A stretch of 64,000 nucleotides of DNA. Source: Vibrio viridaestus (GTDB lineage: Bacteria > Pseudomonadota > Gammaproteobacteria > Enterobacterales > Vibrionaceae). This document shows, in pieces, positions 32,225 through 42,132 of this stretch. The stretch is from contig NZ_RJVQ01000011.1 in the NCBI RefSeq assembly GCF_003856525.1, forward strand, positions 62,001 through 126,000, read 5' to 3'. Numbering within the stretch: the first letter of the stretch is position 1; each line of letters opens with the position of its first letter. The translations under genes were made by a program, and so were the position numbers. The notes below the pieces were generated by a model that searched no databases, had not been told where the DNA came from, and saw only the letters and a list, made by a program, of their open reading frames with translations.

Positions 32225-32857
32225 ATGGTTCTAGGTAAACCTCAAACCGATCCAACATTAGAGTGGTTTCTTTCACACTGTCATATTCATAAATACCCTT
32301 CTAAAAGCACACTGATTCATGCTGGTGAGAAGGCAGAAACTCTTTACTACATAGTAAAAGGCTCGGTTGCCGTCCTAATCAAAGATGAAGAAGGTAAAGA
32401 AATGATCCTTTCTTACCTTAACCAAGGCGACTTTATTGGCGAACTTGGCCTGTTTGAAGAAGGTCAGGAACGTACTGCTTGGGTCCGTGCAAAATCCCCT
32501 TGTGAAGTAGCTGAAATTTCATTCAAGAAATTCCGCCAGTTAATTCAGGTGAACCCAGATATCCTGATGCGCTTGTCCGGTCAAATGGCTAGCCGTCTTC
32601 AGGTTACTAGCCAAAAAGTGGGCGACTTAGCATTCCTTGACGTAACAGGACGCATCGCACAGACATTATTGAATCTAGCAAAACAACCTGACGCTATGAC
32701 TCACCCAGACGGTATGCAGATTAAAATCACTCGTCAGGAAATCGGTCAAATCGTTGGCTGTTCACGTGAAACCGTTGGTCGTATTCTGAAAATGCTTGAA
32801 GAGCAAAACTTAATTTCAGCTCACGGCAAAACCATCGTTGTATACGGAACACGCTAA
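32225..32857 (+). CDS. crp: cAMP-activated global regulator CRP
   Basis: 210 residues from ATG 32225 ([20 protein letters not shown]), as in E. coli; GAGGAAGAGAG precedes it. The cyclic-nucleotide-binding domain carries [17 protein letters not shown] and [23 protein letters not shown] (positions about 35-90, with the Arg and Glu that hold cAMP). The C-terminal helix-turn-helix is [23 protein letters not shown] controls carbon use and, in Vibrio, competence, biofilm and quorum sensing. A shared terminator follows. Confidence 0.98.
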   Translation: MVLGKPQTDPTLEWFLSHCHIHKYPSKSTLIHAGEKAETLYYIVKGSVAVLIKDEEGKEMILSYLNQGDFIGELGLFEEGQERTAWVRAKSPCEVAEISFKKFRQLIQVNPDILMRLSGQMASRLQVTSQKVGDLAFLDVTGRIAQTLLNLAKQPDAMTHPDGMQIKITRQEIGQIVGCSRETVGRILKMLEEQNLISAHGKTIVVYGTR

Positions 32858-32884
32858 TCGTTCGATTTACAGCTTATCAAAATC

Positions 32885-32911
32885 AAAACGCCACCGCTTA
32901 GGTGGCGTTTT
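32885..32911. terminator. Bidirectional terminator between crp and the DUF1338 gene
   Basis: AAAACGCCACC (32885-32895) and GGTGGCGTTTT (32901-32911) form an 11-bp perfect stem around GCTTA. The A and T ends serve both strands. Confidence 0.92.
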
Positions 32912-32916
32912 GCTAT

Positions 32917-33708
32917 CTAGCGGTGTGTGCTCTCAAAAATTTTATCTGCAGAGGCCGCGATGAATCCAGGATAAAGATGACCATCCTTCATTGGATATCG
33001 CTTGGCAAATTCGTAAAATCCCCCTGGAACATATAACTCACCTTCCAAAAAGGAGACCGCCACTCTATCCGCCATAGTCGATGACTGTTCGAGCTGCTCT
33101 TGCGGTGTACCTTTTACTTCGCCACCAGACGTATTGATAGCAAATCCCTTACTTTTTAAAAACGCGTTGACGTCACCGACTTCCGCAAATCTCTTTAACT
33201 GATTAACACTGACCGTAAAGTGGTTCGCTCCATAACCATGAGCTGCAACCCAGGCCCCATATTCGGTTTCTTTAGCCAATTCTAAATATTGATCAATACT
33301 GACATTCCACATCCGCCCTTGCGCAAGGAAACCAGGGTTGTTTAATTTTTCTCGGTCAATTTGAGCAATAAACGAATGAATAATTCGTTGTGTGGCAAAA
33401 CTGCACTGCTCTACTAATAATTCACTAATAAACACTTTAGGTAACAAGTTATCCCTGTGTTCGAAATGCTGCGCCCTTAGCTTCTTACCTTCAAATACGT
33501 AATTCCCTCCAACCTGATAACCTAAATCCAAAAACGGTTTAGCCAAGGTATCCAGACTTACAGGCGCTAAGTTAAATGTACGTAGTGCAATATGGTCATT
33601 TATTAGCGGCGTATCTTCCTGGAGTAAATCATGAACATTTAATGCGGAGGGACATAGACGCATAACATAATCCTGCCACAACAGATCGAACAACTGTTTC
33701 GCTTCCAT
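32917..33708 (-). CDS. DUF1338 family protein (HglS/YdcJ-like putative metal-dependent oxygenase)
   Basis: 263 residues from ATG 33708, chosen for the GAGGAG 8 bases upstream; an ATG at 33729 lacks such a site. Candidate metal ligands are the His in NDHIALRTF, the His in FEHRD or AQHFEHRD, and a Glu in GGFYEFAKRYP. The DUF1338 family includes HglS, which converts 2-oxoadipate to 2-hydroxyglutarate in lysine breakdown using Fe(II). The gene lies 23 bases after astD in the ast operon, so a role in arginine or related amino-acid breakdown is likely; the substrate is not known here. Confidence 0.85.
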   Translation of the reverse strand: MEAKQLFDLLWQDYVMRLCPSALNVHDLLQEDTPLINDHIALRTFNLAPVSLDTLAKPFLDLGYQVGGNYVFEGKKLRAQHFEHRDNLLPKVFISELLVEQCSFATQRIIHSFIAQIDREKLNNPGFLAQGRMWNVSIDQYLELAKETEYGAWVAAHGYGANHFTVSVNQLKRFAEVGDVNAFLKSKGFAINTSGGEVKGTPQEQLEQSSTMADRVAVSFLEGELYVPGGFYEFAKRYPMKDGHLYPGFIAASADKIFESTHR

Positions 33709-33731
33709 AAATAGCTCCTCAGATAACATGA

Positions 33732-35198
33732 TTACTTCGCAAAATGATCTAAACCTGGCGTCATAACATCGGGTAATTGGGGCGTTTTACTTGCCATAGA
33801 CGCCATAGGATAAGCACAATAATCAGCCGCATAATAAGCTCCAGGACGATAGTTTCCTGACGCTCCGGGACCACCAAATGGAGCACTTCCACTCGCCCCG
33901 GTTAATGGTCTATTTCGATTTACAATTCCAGCCCTAATGGTTTCCTGAAAGTCATTCCATTCCTGATCACAAAGCGAGATTAAACCTGCTGATAAACCAA
34001 ATCGAGTATCATTTGCTATAGAAACAGCATGAGGAAATTGATCATAACGGATAACCTGAAGCAGAGGACCAAAATACTCTTCATCCGGTAACTGATTGAT
34101 GTCGGTAACATCGATTAACGCTGGTGAGAAGAAACCGTATGGTCCTAGTTTACCGAGGACCAGAGCCTTACCGCCAATGGACAAGAGGTGCTTTTGAGCT
34201 CGTTCCAAGGCTTTTGCTGCCTCTGCCGATATGAGTGGCCCCATAAACGGTTGTGGTTGAGCAAAAGGTTGATCCATTCTGATCGACTGGATCGCCAGGC
34301 AAAGATGCTCTATCAGTTGGTCACCATATTCACTATCTGGAATCAGTAAGCGTCTTGCGCAAGTGCATCTTTGTCCGGAACTCAAATAAGCAGATTGAAT
34401 GATCTGATACACCACTGAAGAAAAATCACCGCCCTTTTCGGTCACAACCAGAGGATTATTGCCTCCCATTTCCAGAGCCAACATTTTTTCAGGATAACCT
34501 CCGAATGCACGATGAATGATTTGTCCGGTGTCCGCGCTTCCTGTAAATAATAAACCATCGATGTTTTTGGCGTTCGCCAGAGCTATTCCCGTATTTTTTG
34601 CTCCTTGAACCAGATTTAAAACTCCTTTTGGTAGGCCAACCGATTCCCATAACCGGACCATCTTTTCACCACTAAGCGGAGTAAGTTCAGATGGTTTAAA
34701 GACAACAGTATTCCCCGCTAAAAGCGCAGGTACGATATGTCCATTGGGTAAGTGACAGGGAAAATTATAAGCTCCAAATACCGCAAGAACACCGATAGGA
34801 CGATGTGTAACAGTGATCTCGACATCATTATTAGACTGAGTGCTGTGCCCCGTTCTCTGATGATAAGCGTCTATCGATAATCCAATTTTGCCTGACACTG
34901 CCGCTACTTCTGTTTTGGTTTCCCAAAATGGTTTACCGGTCTCTCTCGAAATAATTTGCGCAAGCTCATCGGCGTGATTTTTCACTTCTTCCGCAAAGCG
35001 TAAAACGATCTTTTCTCTATCTTGAAATGGTCTTTTTTTCCAAGTCGATAACGCATTTCGTGCAGAGGCGATCGCCTCTTCTACCTGCTCTTGACTTGCT
35101 CCGTTTCCATCCCACACAGAAACAGACGAGTAAGGTTCATAGGAGTGAAAAGAGTCTCCCAATCCCTGTTGCCAATGCCCCGCTATGTAAAGTGACAT
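33732..35198 (-). CDS. astD: Succinylglutamate-semialdehyde dehydrogenase
   Basis: 488 residues (E. coli 492) of the aldehyde dehydrogenase superfamily. It performs the fourth step of the arginine succinyltransferase pathway, making N-succinylglutamate with NAD. Visible are [19 protein letters not shown], the NAD-site GSADTG, the catalytic Glu in LEMGGNNP and the catalytic Cys in GQRCTCARR. It starts [12 protein letters not shown] with GGAGGCTCT before ATG 35198, 9 bases after astA. Confidence 0.95.
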   Translation of the reverse strand: MSLYIAGHWQQGLGDSFHSYEPYSSVSVWDGNGASQEQVEEAIASARNALSTWKKRPFQDREKIVLRFAEEVKNHADELAQIISRETGKPFWETKTEVAAVSGKIGLSIDAYHQRTGHSTQSNNDVEITVTHRPIGVLAVFGAYNFPCHLPNGHIVPALLAGNTVVFKPSELTPLSGEKMVRLWESVGLPKGVLNLVQGAKNTGIALANAKNIDGLLFTGSADTGQIIHRAFGGYPEKMLALEMGGNNPLVVTEKGGDFSSVVYQIIQSAYLSSGQRCTCARRLLIPDSEYGDQLIEHLCLAIQSIRMDQPFAQPQPFMGPLISAEAAKALERAQKHLLSIGGKALVLGKLGPYGFFSPALIDVTDINQLPDEEYFGPLLQVIRYDQFPHAVSIANDTRFGLSAGLISLCDQEWNDFQETIRAGIVNRNRPLTGASGSAPFGGPGASGNYRPGAYYAADYCAYPMASMASKTPQLPDVMTPGLDHFAK

Positions 35199-35207
35199 AG
35201 AGCCTCC

Positions 35208-36239
35208 TCAGCTTAGTTGGACCAACACCCTTACTTTATCTCCATCTTCAACTAACAATAGATCAGCCGCTTCCTGATTCACCACCAGATAACCAGCCTC
35301 AAGATCGTAGTCAGAAGTGATAAGTACCGCCCTGAATTGTTCAAACTTCGTATTTGCTACGAACAATGGCGATTTTTTAACAGTGTGATTATCTGAAATA
35401 TAGACCTTTAATTCACAGGAATGACGAACAGACTCAATATTTTTCAAATCACATTCAACGGTGGGACCTGCATCAAATATGTCGACATAATTTCGACAGG
35501 TGAACCCTTCTTTCTCAAGAAGCCTTAATGCTGGACGAGTATACTCATGCACAACACCAATAACAGCCTGTGCCTCATCACTCAGTAAATTAACGTAGAT
35601 TGGCATTTTGGGCATCAAATCCGCAATGAAGCCTTTATTACCTATCCCTGTAAGATAGTCTGCTAACGTAAAGTCGATATCAAAAAAATGCTTCTGCAAC
35701 CACATCCAGAATGGTGAGTTACCTTCGCTATCAGACACGCCTCTCATTTCCGCAATGATGGTAGAGGAAAAACGCTGCGGATGTTGAGCCAGCATGAGCA
35801 GACGACATTTAGACAAAAACCGTCCATTCAGTCCTTGCCGATAATCAGGTTGAAGAAACAACGTACATAATTCACTGCACCCCGTATAGTTGTTATCCAG
35901 AGTCAGCAGCTTGACGACCTTATTGACCCCTAGTTTACGCGATGAATGTACGTGAGTACTGATGTGGTAAGAGTAAAACGGATGATCCCACCCGACAGCG
36001 GCTTCAATTCCTGTTGTTCCGACAATCTTATTCGTCTCAGAATCAAAAGCAACCATAAGGTAGCCCTCATCAGTGGGGCTGGTGACATCTTGCTTGGCAA
36101 AGCTGTATTCGGAATGTTGAATACGCCGGGTCAAAAGATCTTCATTGACCGGTAATGATGTGAAACCATGTCCAGAATCAATAGCACATTGATGTAGCGC
36201 CTGAAAGTCTGACATAGTAATGGGACGAACAACCAACAT
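35208..36239 (-). CDS. astA: Arginine N-succinyltransferase
   Basis: 343 residues from ATG 36239 (MLVVRPITMSDFQALHQCAI), E. coli AstA 344. A GGGGGGAT ribosome site precedes it; an upstream start at 36281 would overlap the astC end region. The enzyme transfers succinyl from succinyl-CoA to arginine, the first step of the pathway. Motifs include YLMVAFDSETNKIVGTTGIE, SELCTLFLQPDYR and the C-terminal VVNQEAADLLLVEDGDKVR. It lies 54 bases after astC. Confidence 0.94.
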   Translation of the reverse strand: MLVVRPITMSDFQALHQCAIDSGHGFTSLPVNEDLLTRRIQHSEYSFAKQDVTSPTDEGYLMVAFDSETNKIVGTTGIEAAVGWDHPFYSYHISTHVHSSRKLGVNKVVKLLTLDNNYTGCSELCTLFLQPDYRQGLNGRFLSKCRLLMLAQHPQRFSSTIIAEMRGVSDSEGNSPFWMWLQKHFFDIDFTLADYLTGIGNKGFIADLMPKMPIYVNLLSDEAQAVIGVVHEYTRPALRLLEKEGFTCRNYVDIFDAGPTVECDLKNIESVRHSCELKVYISDNHTVKKSPLFVANTKFEQFRAVLITSDYDLEAGYLVVNQEAADLLLVEDGDKVRVLVQLS

Positions 36240-36293
36240 AGACAGATCCCCCCTTAAAAAGGTTGAGGCAATACACCTCAACCTACAATAAGC

Positions 36294-37508
36294 TTACGCA
36301 ACAATGGATGCGATAGCTTTCTCCAGTCGGTTTAAACCTTCCTGAATATCTTCTTTACTGATCACTAACGACGGCGTAAAGCGAACCACATTTGGGCCTG
36401 CAACGAGAACAAGGAGTCCCTGCTTACCTGCGGCAATGAGGATATCGCGTGCTTTACCTTCATATTTTTCACTCATCACAGTACCCAGCAATAATCCTTT
36501 GCCGCGTACTTCGCTGAAAATGCCGTACTTCTCAGCCAGATTGGTTAGTCCTTCACGAAATATCGCTTCGCGCTCTTTAACACCATCCAGAACCAATGTC
36601 TGACTGATTTCATTGACTACAGCTTCAGCTACAGCACATGCTAATGGGTTACCGCCATAAGTAGAGCCATGTACACCAACTTTGAAGTGTTCAGCAAGTT
36701 TCGCCGTAGTCAACATTGCACCAATAGGGAACCCACCACCAAGTGATTTTGCTGTGCTCAAAATATCAGGAGTAACACCCAGTCCCTGATAAGCATAAAA
36801 ATCACCAGTACGACCATTACCAGTCTGAACTTCATCAAAAATCAACAGTGCATTGTGTTGATCGCATAACTCTCTGACAGCCTTTGCAAATTCATCCGTT
36901 GGAGAAATGATCCCACCTTCGCCCTGCAAAGGCTCCATCATAACGGCACACGTTTTATCAGAAATATGCGCTTTAAGAGCTTCAACGTCATTATAAGGTA
37001 AATGAGTAATGTTACCGGGCTTAGGACCAAAACCATCAGAGTAACTTGCCTGACCACCAACGGTGACAGTGAAGAATGTACGACCGTGAAAGCCTTGATA
37101 AAAGGCAATCACCTCAGACTTTTCTGCGCCGTAGTTATCAGCAGCCCAACGGCGAGCTAATTTAAGTGCCGCTTCGTTCGCCTCTGCTCCTGAGTTGGCA
37201 AAGAAGACTTTCTCAGCAAAGCTCAGCTCGGTTAATTTTTTTGCTAGACGTAATGCCGGTTCGTTGGTCATGACGTTACTCAAATGCCAAACTTTATGCG
37301 CTTGTGCTGTTAACGCCTCAACCATAACTGGATGACAGTGACCAAGACAGCTAACAGCGATGCCTCCGGCAAAGTCGATATATTCGTTCCCATCCTGATC
37401 CCACAGTTTCGATCCCTGACCTTTCACTGGGATCATCTCCATCGGGCTGTAGCATGGAACCATCACTTCATCAAACAAACTGCGCTCTACCGACGTACCC
37501 GCTGACAT
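36294..37508 (-). CDS. astC: Succinylornithine/acetylornithine transaminase
   Basis: 404 residues (E. coli AstC 406) of the class III PLP aminotransferases. The PLP Lys is in [16 protein letters not shown]; also seen are [37 protein letters not shown] and [12 protein letters not shown]. AstC and ArgD are very similar, and in Vibrio one protein may do both steps. Its place before astA and astD says arginine breakdown; a biosynthetic ArgD role is possible. ATG 37508 follows GAGAGGGAGAATGTA. Confidence 0.9.
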   Translation of the reverse strand: MSAGTSVERSLFDEVMVPCYSPMEMIPVKGQGSKLWDQDGNEYIDFAGGIAVSCLGHCHPVMVEALTAQAHKVWHLSNVMTNEPALRLAKKLTELSFAEKVFFANSGAEANEAALKLARRWAADNYGAEKSEVIAFYQGFHGRTFFTVTVGGQASYSDGFGPKPGNITHLPYNDVEALKAHISDKTCAVMMEPLQGEGGIISPTDEFAKAVRELCDQHNALLIFDEVQTGNGRTGDFYAYQGLGVTPDILSTAKSLGGGFPIGAMLTTAKLAEHFKVGVHGSTYGGNPLACAVAEAVVNEISQTLVLDGVKEREAIFREGLTNLAEKYGIFSEVRGKGLLLGTVMSEKYEGKARDILIAAGKQGLLVLVAGPNVVRFTPSLVISKEDIQEGLNRLEKAIASIVA

Positions 37509-37801
37509 TACATTCTCCCTCTCATTGAGATATTTGCATTTAACTTATTATTTCTTATCGAGTATAGATGAAAACTTGTTCAGATATTAAGTCAATTTAC
37601 AAATAACATATTTAAATTAAGCCCAACTCAGAACAATTGTATCCAATTCGAGTCAGAAGACTTAAAAATATACCAATATGATTATTTATGCACTAAAAAT
37701 GGGAAATTATTGATTTATTTTTCTCATTTTCTTCGCAATTGAGAATTATGGGGTAACCGATTAATTCGTATCAGAACGAGTATGGAGTGAAGAATAAAAA
37801 G
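37509..37801 (-). promoter_or_regulatory. astC upstream region with candidate tandem ArgR boxes
   Basis: The 293-base gap between pabA and astC is AT-rich. On the minus strand TGCATAAATAATCA (37679-37692) fits the ArgR box TGAATWWWWATTCA at 12 of 14 positions. TCAATAATTTCCCA lies exactly 21 bases upstream (about 9 of 14), the phasing of natural paired ARG boxes. A TATACT (37561-37566) could be a -10, but no good -35 is seen. Confidence 0.4.
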
Positions 37802-38380
37802 TCATTTAGATAGAAAGTTTGCTAGTAGCTCATGACCTTGTTCCGTCTTGATCGATTCAGGATGAAACTGAACTGCATCCAGCGGCAGGGATTTATGTTG
37901 AAAGCCCATAATTTCGTCGATGCTGCCATCAGGAGTTTGCGTCCAAGCGGTAATATCGAAGCAGTCCGGCAAAGAGTCTGCCTGAACAATAAGAGAATGA
38001 TAACGGGTAACAGTGAGTGGGTTATTCAGTCCTTTAAACAGCCCTTGATTAGTATGAACAATTGGCGATGTTTTACCATGCATAACTTTACGGGCACGCA
38101 CGACTTTGGCTCCAAATGCCTGAGCAATTGACTGATGACCAAGACATACCCCTAAGATAGGGAGTTGACCCGCAAAGTGTCGAATGGCTTCTAACGATAT
38201 TCCCGCTTCATTTGGCGTACAAGGACCAGGGGATATCACCAAATGACTAGGGTTTAACGCCGAGATTCCCGCGATATCGATCTCATCATTACGAATAACC
38301 TTCACATCAGCATTTAATTCACAGAAATACTGGTAAAGGTTGTAAGTAAATGAATCGTAATTATCGATAATTAATAACAT
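37802..38380 (-). CDS. pabA: Aminodeoxychorismate synthase glutamine amidotransferase subunit
   Basis: 192 residues (E. coli PabA 187). Class I glutamine amidotransferase that supplies ammonia to PabB for p-aminobenzoate and folate synthesis. The opening [19 protein letters not shown], the oxyanion strand [11 protein letters not shown], the catalytic Cys in [14 protein letters not shown] and the His-Glu in QFHPES are all present. It could also serve TrpE, but there is no trp gene beside it and the order next to the argD/astC gene is as for pabA. Confidence 0.92.
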   Translation of the reverse strand: MLLIIDNYDSFTYNLYQYFCELNADVKVIRNDEIDIAGISALNPSHLVISPGPCTPNEAGISLEAIRHFAGQLPILGVCLGHQSIAQAFGAKVVRARKVMHGKTSPIVHTNQGLFKGLNNPLTVTRYHSLIVQADSLPDCFDITAWTQTPDGSIDEIMGFQHKSLPLDAVQFHPESIKTEQGHELLANFLSK

Positions 38381-38455
38381 AACTTAAATCAGGCTGTTGA
38401 CCGCAGGACGGCTATTTTGCCTGAGTTAAATCAGAAAAAACACCATAAAATAACT

Positions 38456-38489
38456 AAGCCCCAAAAGTACTAGTGACCTTTTGGGGCTT
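38456..38489 (-). terminator. Terminator of trpS
   Basis: A 12-bp perfect stem (AAGCCCCAAAAG with CTTTTGGGGCTT) and a 10-base loop lie 25 bases after trpS, then AGTTATTTTATGG on the minus strand. Confidence 0.82.
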
Positions 38490-38514
38490 GATGCTATAAC
38501 GTTAATGAAATGAA

Positions 38515-39531
38515 TTAAACTCGAGAGACAAAACCCACGGCAGCGAAAGCTTTCTTAAGAGTCTCAGCCGCTCGTGCTGACGCTTTCTCTGCACCAGTTT
38601 TCATGACGCTATCCAAATAGGCACGATCTTCACGGATACGGCGATATTCACTTTGAATTGGTTCTAACATAGCAACTAACGCCTCACCGACATCCTTTTT
38701 GAAAGGACCATACATTTCTACACCCTGATATTTAGCTTCAATATCCGCAAAAGATAAACCAGTCGCTGCAGAATAGAGTCCCATCAGATTAGAAATCCCT
38801 GCTTTTGACTCAATATCATGAGCAATACGCGGAGGTGTTTCAGTGTCTGTCTGCGCTTTATTAATCTTCTTGATAATCGATTTAGGGTCTTCCAATAACG
38901 TAATAACGTTTTTACGGTTATCGTCCGATTTCGACATTTTCTTAGTCGCATCCTGAAGACTCATTACACGCGCATTAACCTGTGGAATATACGGCTCAGG
39001 GATAGTAAAAATAGGTGCATCTGGGCTGTAGATATTGTTAAATCGGGTCGCAACATCACGAGCAAGTTCCAGGTGCTGTTTCTGGTCACTACCTACTGGC
39101 ACCTGATTCGCTCCATACAGCAGAATATCTGCCGCCATTAATACTGGATAATCAAACAGGCCAACGTTTACATCGTTCGCGTAACGCTGAGATTTATCTT
39201 TAAACTGAGTCATCCGGCTCAGTTCGCCCATTTGTGTGTAACAGTTAAGAAGCCAACCAAGCTGAGCATGCTCCGGTACGTGAGATTGGATAAACAACGT
39301 ACTTTTCTGCGGATCTACTCCAACAGCCAGACAAATTGCCAGTGCATCCAGCGTTGCTTCATGCAGCGCTTTTGGATCTTGCCTTACGGTAATCGCATGT
39401 AGATCGACTACACAGTACTGACAATCATAATCGTCTTGCATTTGATGCCATTGACGTAGAGCACCCAAGTAGTTACCAATACTTAGTTCACCTGAAGGTT
39501 GAACACCACTCAATACGATGGGCTTGCTCAT
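38515..39531 (-). CDS. trpS: Tryptophanyl-tRNA synthetase
   Basis: 338 residues (E. coli 334). Class I aminoacyl-tRNA synthetase. The ATP motif is [14 protein letters not shown] (HIGH variant) and KMSKSDDN is the KMSKS loop; [11 protein letters not shown] and [12 protein letters not shown] are also typical. It follows gph in transcription direction, with a long hairpin in the 119-base gap that may control it. Confidence 0.97.
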   Translation of the reverse strand: MSKPIVLSGVQPSGELSIGNYLGALRQWHQMQDDYDCQYCVVDLHAITVRQDPKALHEATLDALAICLAVGVDPQKSTLFIQSHVPEHAQLGWLLNCYTQMGELSRMTQFKDKSQRYANDVNVGLFDYPVLMAADILLYGANQVPVGSDQKQHLELARDVATRFNNIYSPDAPIFTIPEPYIPQVNARVMSLQDATKKMSKSDDNRKNVITLLEDPKSIIKKINKAQTDTETPPRIAHDIESKAGISNLMGLYSAATGLSFADIEAKYQGVEMYGPFKKDVGEALVAMLEPIQSEYRRIREDRAYLDSVMKTGAEKASARAAETLKKAFAAVGFVSRV

Positions 39532-39592
39532 TTGTATGATTTCCTTGTTACATATATAAAATAATAAAGGTCGTTACCACGATTAAAATCGA

Positions 39593-39632
39593 GAACTAGC
39601 AGTGTACTCATTCACGAGTATATTACTAGTTC
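39593..39632 (-). terminator. Long hairpin between gph and trpS
   Basis: A 17-position stem with one mismatch and two wobble pairs (39593-39609 with 39616-39632), extended outward by AATCG/CGATT. After it the minus strand reads CTCGATTTTAATC, a weak T-tract. It may terminate gph or shape the trpS leader. Confidence 0.55.
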
Positions 39633-39650
39633 GATTACGATTTTTTCGAC

Positions 39651-40331
39651 TTATTTAAGTACAACTTTAAGTAAATCAGCAAAGTTGTCTGCAGTGTAGG
39701 TTGGTTTGGATAATGAGATAGGCTCACCGTGGTTATAACCGTAGGTTAAACCAAACGACTCACAGCCCGCATTTTGCGCTGCTAGAATGTCATTTTTCGA
39801 ATCCCCAACCATGAGCATTTGCTCTGCAGTCAGTTGATGCTTGGACAGTACCCAGTTCAGCGCAATCGGATCTGGCTTACGAGTTTCGAATCGGTCACCG
39901 CCGATAATATCCGTAAAATACTGAATAATATCGTGCTGTTTCAATATCTCTGGGACAAAACGAGATGGCTTGTTTGTGATAACTGCAAGTGTGTAGCCTG
40001 CTTCAAATAATTGCTGAATTGTCTCTTTAACGCCAGCGTAAAGGCGACTGCGTTGATGTTGCGTTTCTTCATAATAGTCATCAAACAAGACACGAGCCTT
40101 TTTACGCACTTCTTCTGAAAGTGAAGGATCAATATGTAAACTTTGACTTAATACACGAGCAATCAAAACATCCGCGCCATTCCCGACATAATCGCGCGCT
40201 TGCTCTTCTTCCACTCCCGGAAAGCCCAGCTCTTTTGCTGCTTTATCGGCCGCGATAGCCAAATCTGGCACGCTATCAATGATTGTTCCATCTAAATCGA
40301 ACGCAATTAGCTTTAAGTTTGTTAAAGGCAT
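39651..40331 (-). CDS. gph: Phosphoglycolate phosphatase
   Basis: 226 residues of the HAD superfamily. Motif I is AFDLDGTIIDS with the nucleophile Asp; motif II is AVITNKPS; motif IV is GDSKNDILAAQNAGC. It clears 2-phosphoglycolate formed during DNA repair. The C1-cap helical domain follows motif I. The order dam-rpe-gph-trpS is as in E. coli. A perfect hairpin separates it from rpe. Confidence 0.93.
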   Translation of the reverse strand: MPLTNLKLIAFDLDGTIIDSVPDLAIAADKAAKELGFPGVEEEQARDYVGNGADVLIARVLSQSLHIDPSLSEEVRKKARVLFDDYYEETQHQRSRLYAGVKETIQQLFEAGYTLAVITNKPSRFVPEILKQHDIIQYFTDIIGGDRFETRKPDPIALNWVLSKHQLTAEQMLMVGDSKNDILAAQNAGCESFGLTYGYNHGEPISLSKPTYTADNFADLLKVVLK

Positions 40332-40364
40332 TATCAGTTAATCTCACTTCTATCGCCCAATAAA

Positions 40365-40401
40365 AAGGGCTTGATACATCCTTTGATGCTATCAAGCCCT
40401 T
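40365..40401. terminator. Terminator between rpe and gph
   Basis: AAGGGCTTGATA (40365-40376) pairs perfectly with TATCAAGCCCTT (40390-40401). The loop holds a further 4-bp stem (CATC/GATG). On the minus strand TTTTTATT follows, so it terminates rpe. Confidence 0.85.
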
Positions 40402-40446
40402 AGTAAAAAAGTCTACCGAAAGAATGAAAGACTTTGTATTTAATGC

Positions 40447-41124
40447 CTAGTTGCTATTCACCTTAGCTAACTCGGCACGCATCTCGGCAATGACTATTTC
40501 ATAATCTGGCTGACCAAAAATAGCGGATCCAGCAACAAACATATCAGCGCCAGCCTCGGCGATCTCTCTGATATTATCGACTTTAACGCCACCATCGATT
40601 TCGAGTCTGATGTCACGTCCAGATTCAATAATTCTTTGTTTTACAGCTCTAAGTTTATCAAGAGTGTGAGGGATAAACGATTGACCACCAAATCCTGGAT
40701 TGACAGACATAAGCAGAATCATATCAACTTTATCCATAATATAATCCAGATAGCTTAAAGGCGTTGCTGGATTTAATACCACCCCAGCTTTACAGCCATG
40801 GCTTTTAATTAACTGAAGAGTGCGATCCACATGCTCAGATGCCTCAACATGAAATGTAATCATAGAAGCACCAGCATTCGCAAAGTCAGGAATAATTCTG
40901 TCGACAGGCTTTACCATTAAATGCACATCAATCGGAGCCGTTATTCCGTAGTCTCTGAGCGCCTTACATATCGGGGCACCAAACGTCAGGTTAGGTACGT
41001 AGTGATTGTCCATTACATCAAAATGAACAACATCCGCTCCAGCGGCCAACACTTTATCTACGTCTTCACCAAGACGAGCCATATCAGCAGACAATATTGA
41101 AGGGGCGATCAGAAAATCAGTCAT
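40447..41124 (-). CDS. rpe: Ribulose-phosphate 3-epimerase
   Basis: 225 residues or so from ATG 41124 ([20 protein letters not shown]), as in E. coli. A GTG at 41136 would add four residues. TIM-barrel enzyme that interconverts ribulose-5-P and xylulose-5-P. Metal and catalytic residues lie in [34 protein letters not shown] and LEIDGGV. A GTGAGAACCG tract precedes it. Confidence 0.95.
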   Translation of the reverse strand: MTDFLIAPSILSADMARLGEDVDKVLAAGADVVHFDVMDNHYVPNLTFGAPICKALRDYGITAPIDVHLMVKPVDRIIPDFANAGASMITFHVEASEHVDRTLQLIKSHGCKAGVVLNPATPLSYLDYIMDKVDMILLMSVNPGFGGQSFIPHTLDKLRAVKQRIIESGRDIRLEIDGGVKVDNIREIAEAGADMFVAGSAIFGQPDYEIVIAEMRAELAKVNSN

Positions 41125-41225
41125 ATCGGTTCTCACAAGTCACAGGATTTGATCGTAGGCCGTTTATTCTACAGAAGCACTCGTTGAGTTCCTAGTACTA
41201 TGGCAACAAAGCAACTTGGTCAGGA

Positions 41226-42059
41226 TCAAAGATTCGCGTTATTCGCAGCAGCGAACAGCGCTAAAAGCTCATCCACTTTATTGCGACCGGCACCATTACG
41301 ACTAATAGTTCGTTTGACTTTGACCACATTTAACTTAGCGCCATGATATAGGCGACGGGTTAAAACGGTATCATGATTAGAAATAAGAACTGGAACGCCA
41401 CGCTCTAAAGCTGTTGTTTCGGCCACGTTAGCTAGCCCAGCCTGATCATCCAGTGAGAATCCACCGCCAGCATATGAAGTGAAGTTTGCGGTTGTTGAGA
41501 GAGGAGCATAAGGTGGATCACAATAAATGACTGCGCCCTGCTTTGCCTGAGCGAAAGTATCCAGATATCCAGAGCAGATGAAATTCGCTTTCTGTGCTTT
41601 TTCAGAGAAAAACTCCAGCTCAGCCTCTGGGAAATAGGGCTTTTTATACGAACCAAAAGGGACGTTGAATCCCCCTTTTTTGTTGTAACGGCATAACCCA
41701 TTAAATCCAAAACGATTCATATACAAAAACGCCAATGAGCGATACATCACATCATCGGTTGCGTTAAACTGCTTACGAACATCGAGATAGACTTCTTTGC
41801 GGTTGTTCTCCGCGATAAACCAACGTTTTGCTTCTTTGATATAAGAAGTCGGATCATTCTTAAGTAGGTTATACAGATTGATGAGGTCAGGGTTAATATC
41901 CGCCAAGATATACCGCTCATAATCTGTATTGAGAAAAATAGAACCAGCGCCAACGAAAGGTTCAACCAGAACCTCAGCAGCCGGAAGGTGTCTCTTAATA
42001 TCTTCAACTAAGCTATATTTTCCACCCGCCCATTTAAGAAAGGCACGCTGCTTTTTCAT
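41226..42059 (-). CDS. dam: DNA adenine methylase Dam
   Basis: 277 residues (E. coli 278). It methylates the N6 of adenine in GATC and directs mismatch repair and replication timing. The SAM motif is FLKWAGGKYSL, followed by LVEPFVGAGSIFLNT; the catalytic motif is VIYCDPPYAPLS. The recognition domain with NRFGFNGLCRYNKKGGFNVP-type sequence lies between. In V. cholerae Dam is essential for two-chromosome replication. It is 73 bases after damX. Confidence 0.96.
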   Translation of the reverse strand: MKKQRAFLKWAGGKYSLVEDIKRHLPAAEVLVEPFVGAGSIFLNTDYERYILADINPDLINLYNLLKNDPTSYIKEAKRWFIAENNRKEVYLDVRKQFNATDDVMYRSLAFLYMNRFGFNGLCRYNKKGGFNVPFGSYKKPYFPEAELEFFSEKAQKANFICSGYLDTFAQAKQGAVIYCDPPYAPLSTTANFTSYAGGGFSLDDQAGLANVAETTALERGVPVLISNHDTVLTRRLYHGAKLNVVKVKRTISRNGAGRNKVDELLALFAAANNANL

Positions 42060-42132
42060 TTACCGCTCTAATTCTTCTTCACCAAACACAACAAGGTTGC
42101 GGAATGTAACATATTTTCCGCCTAAGCTCAGT

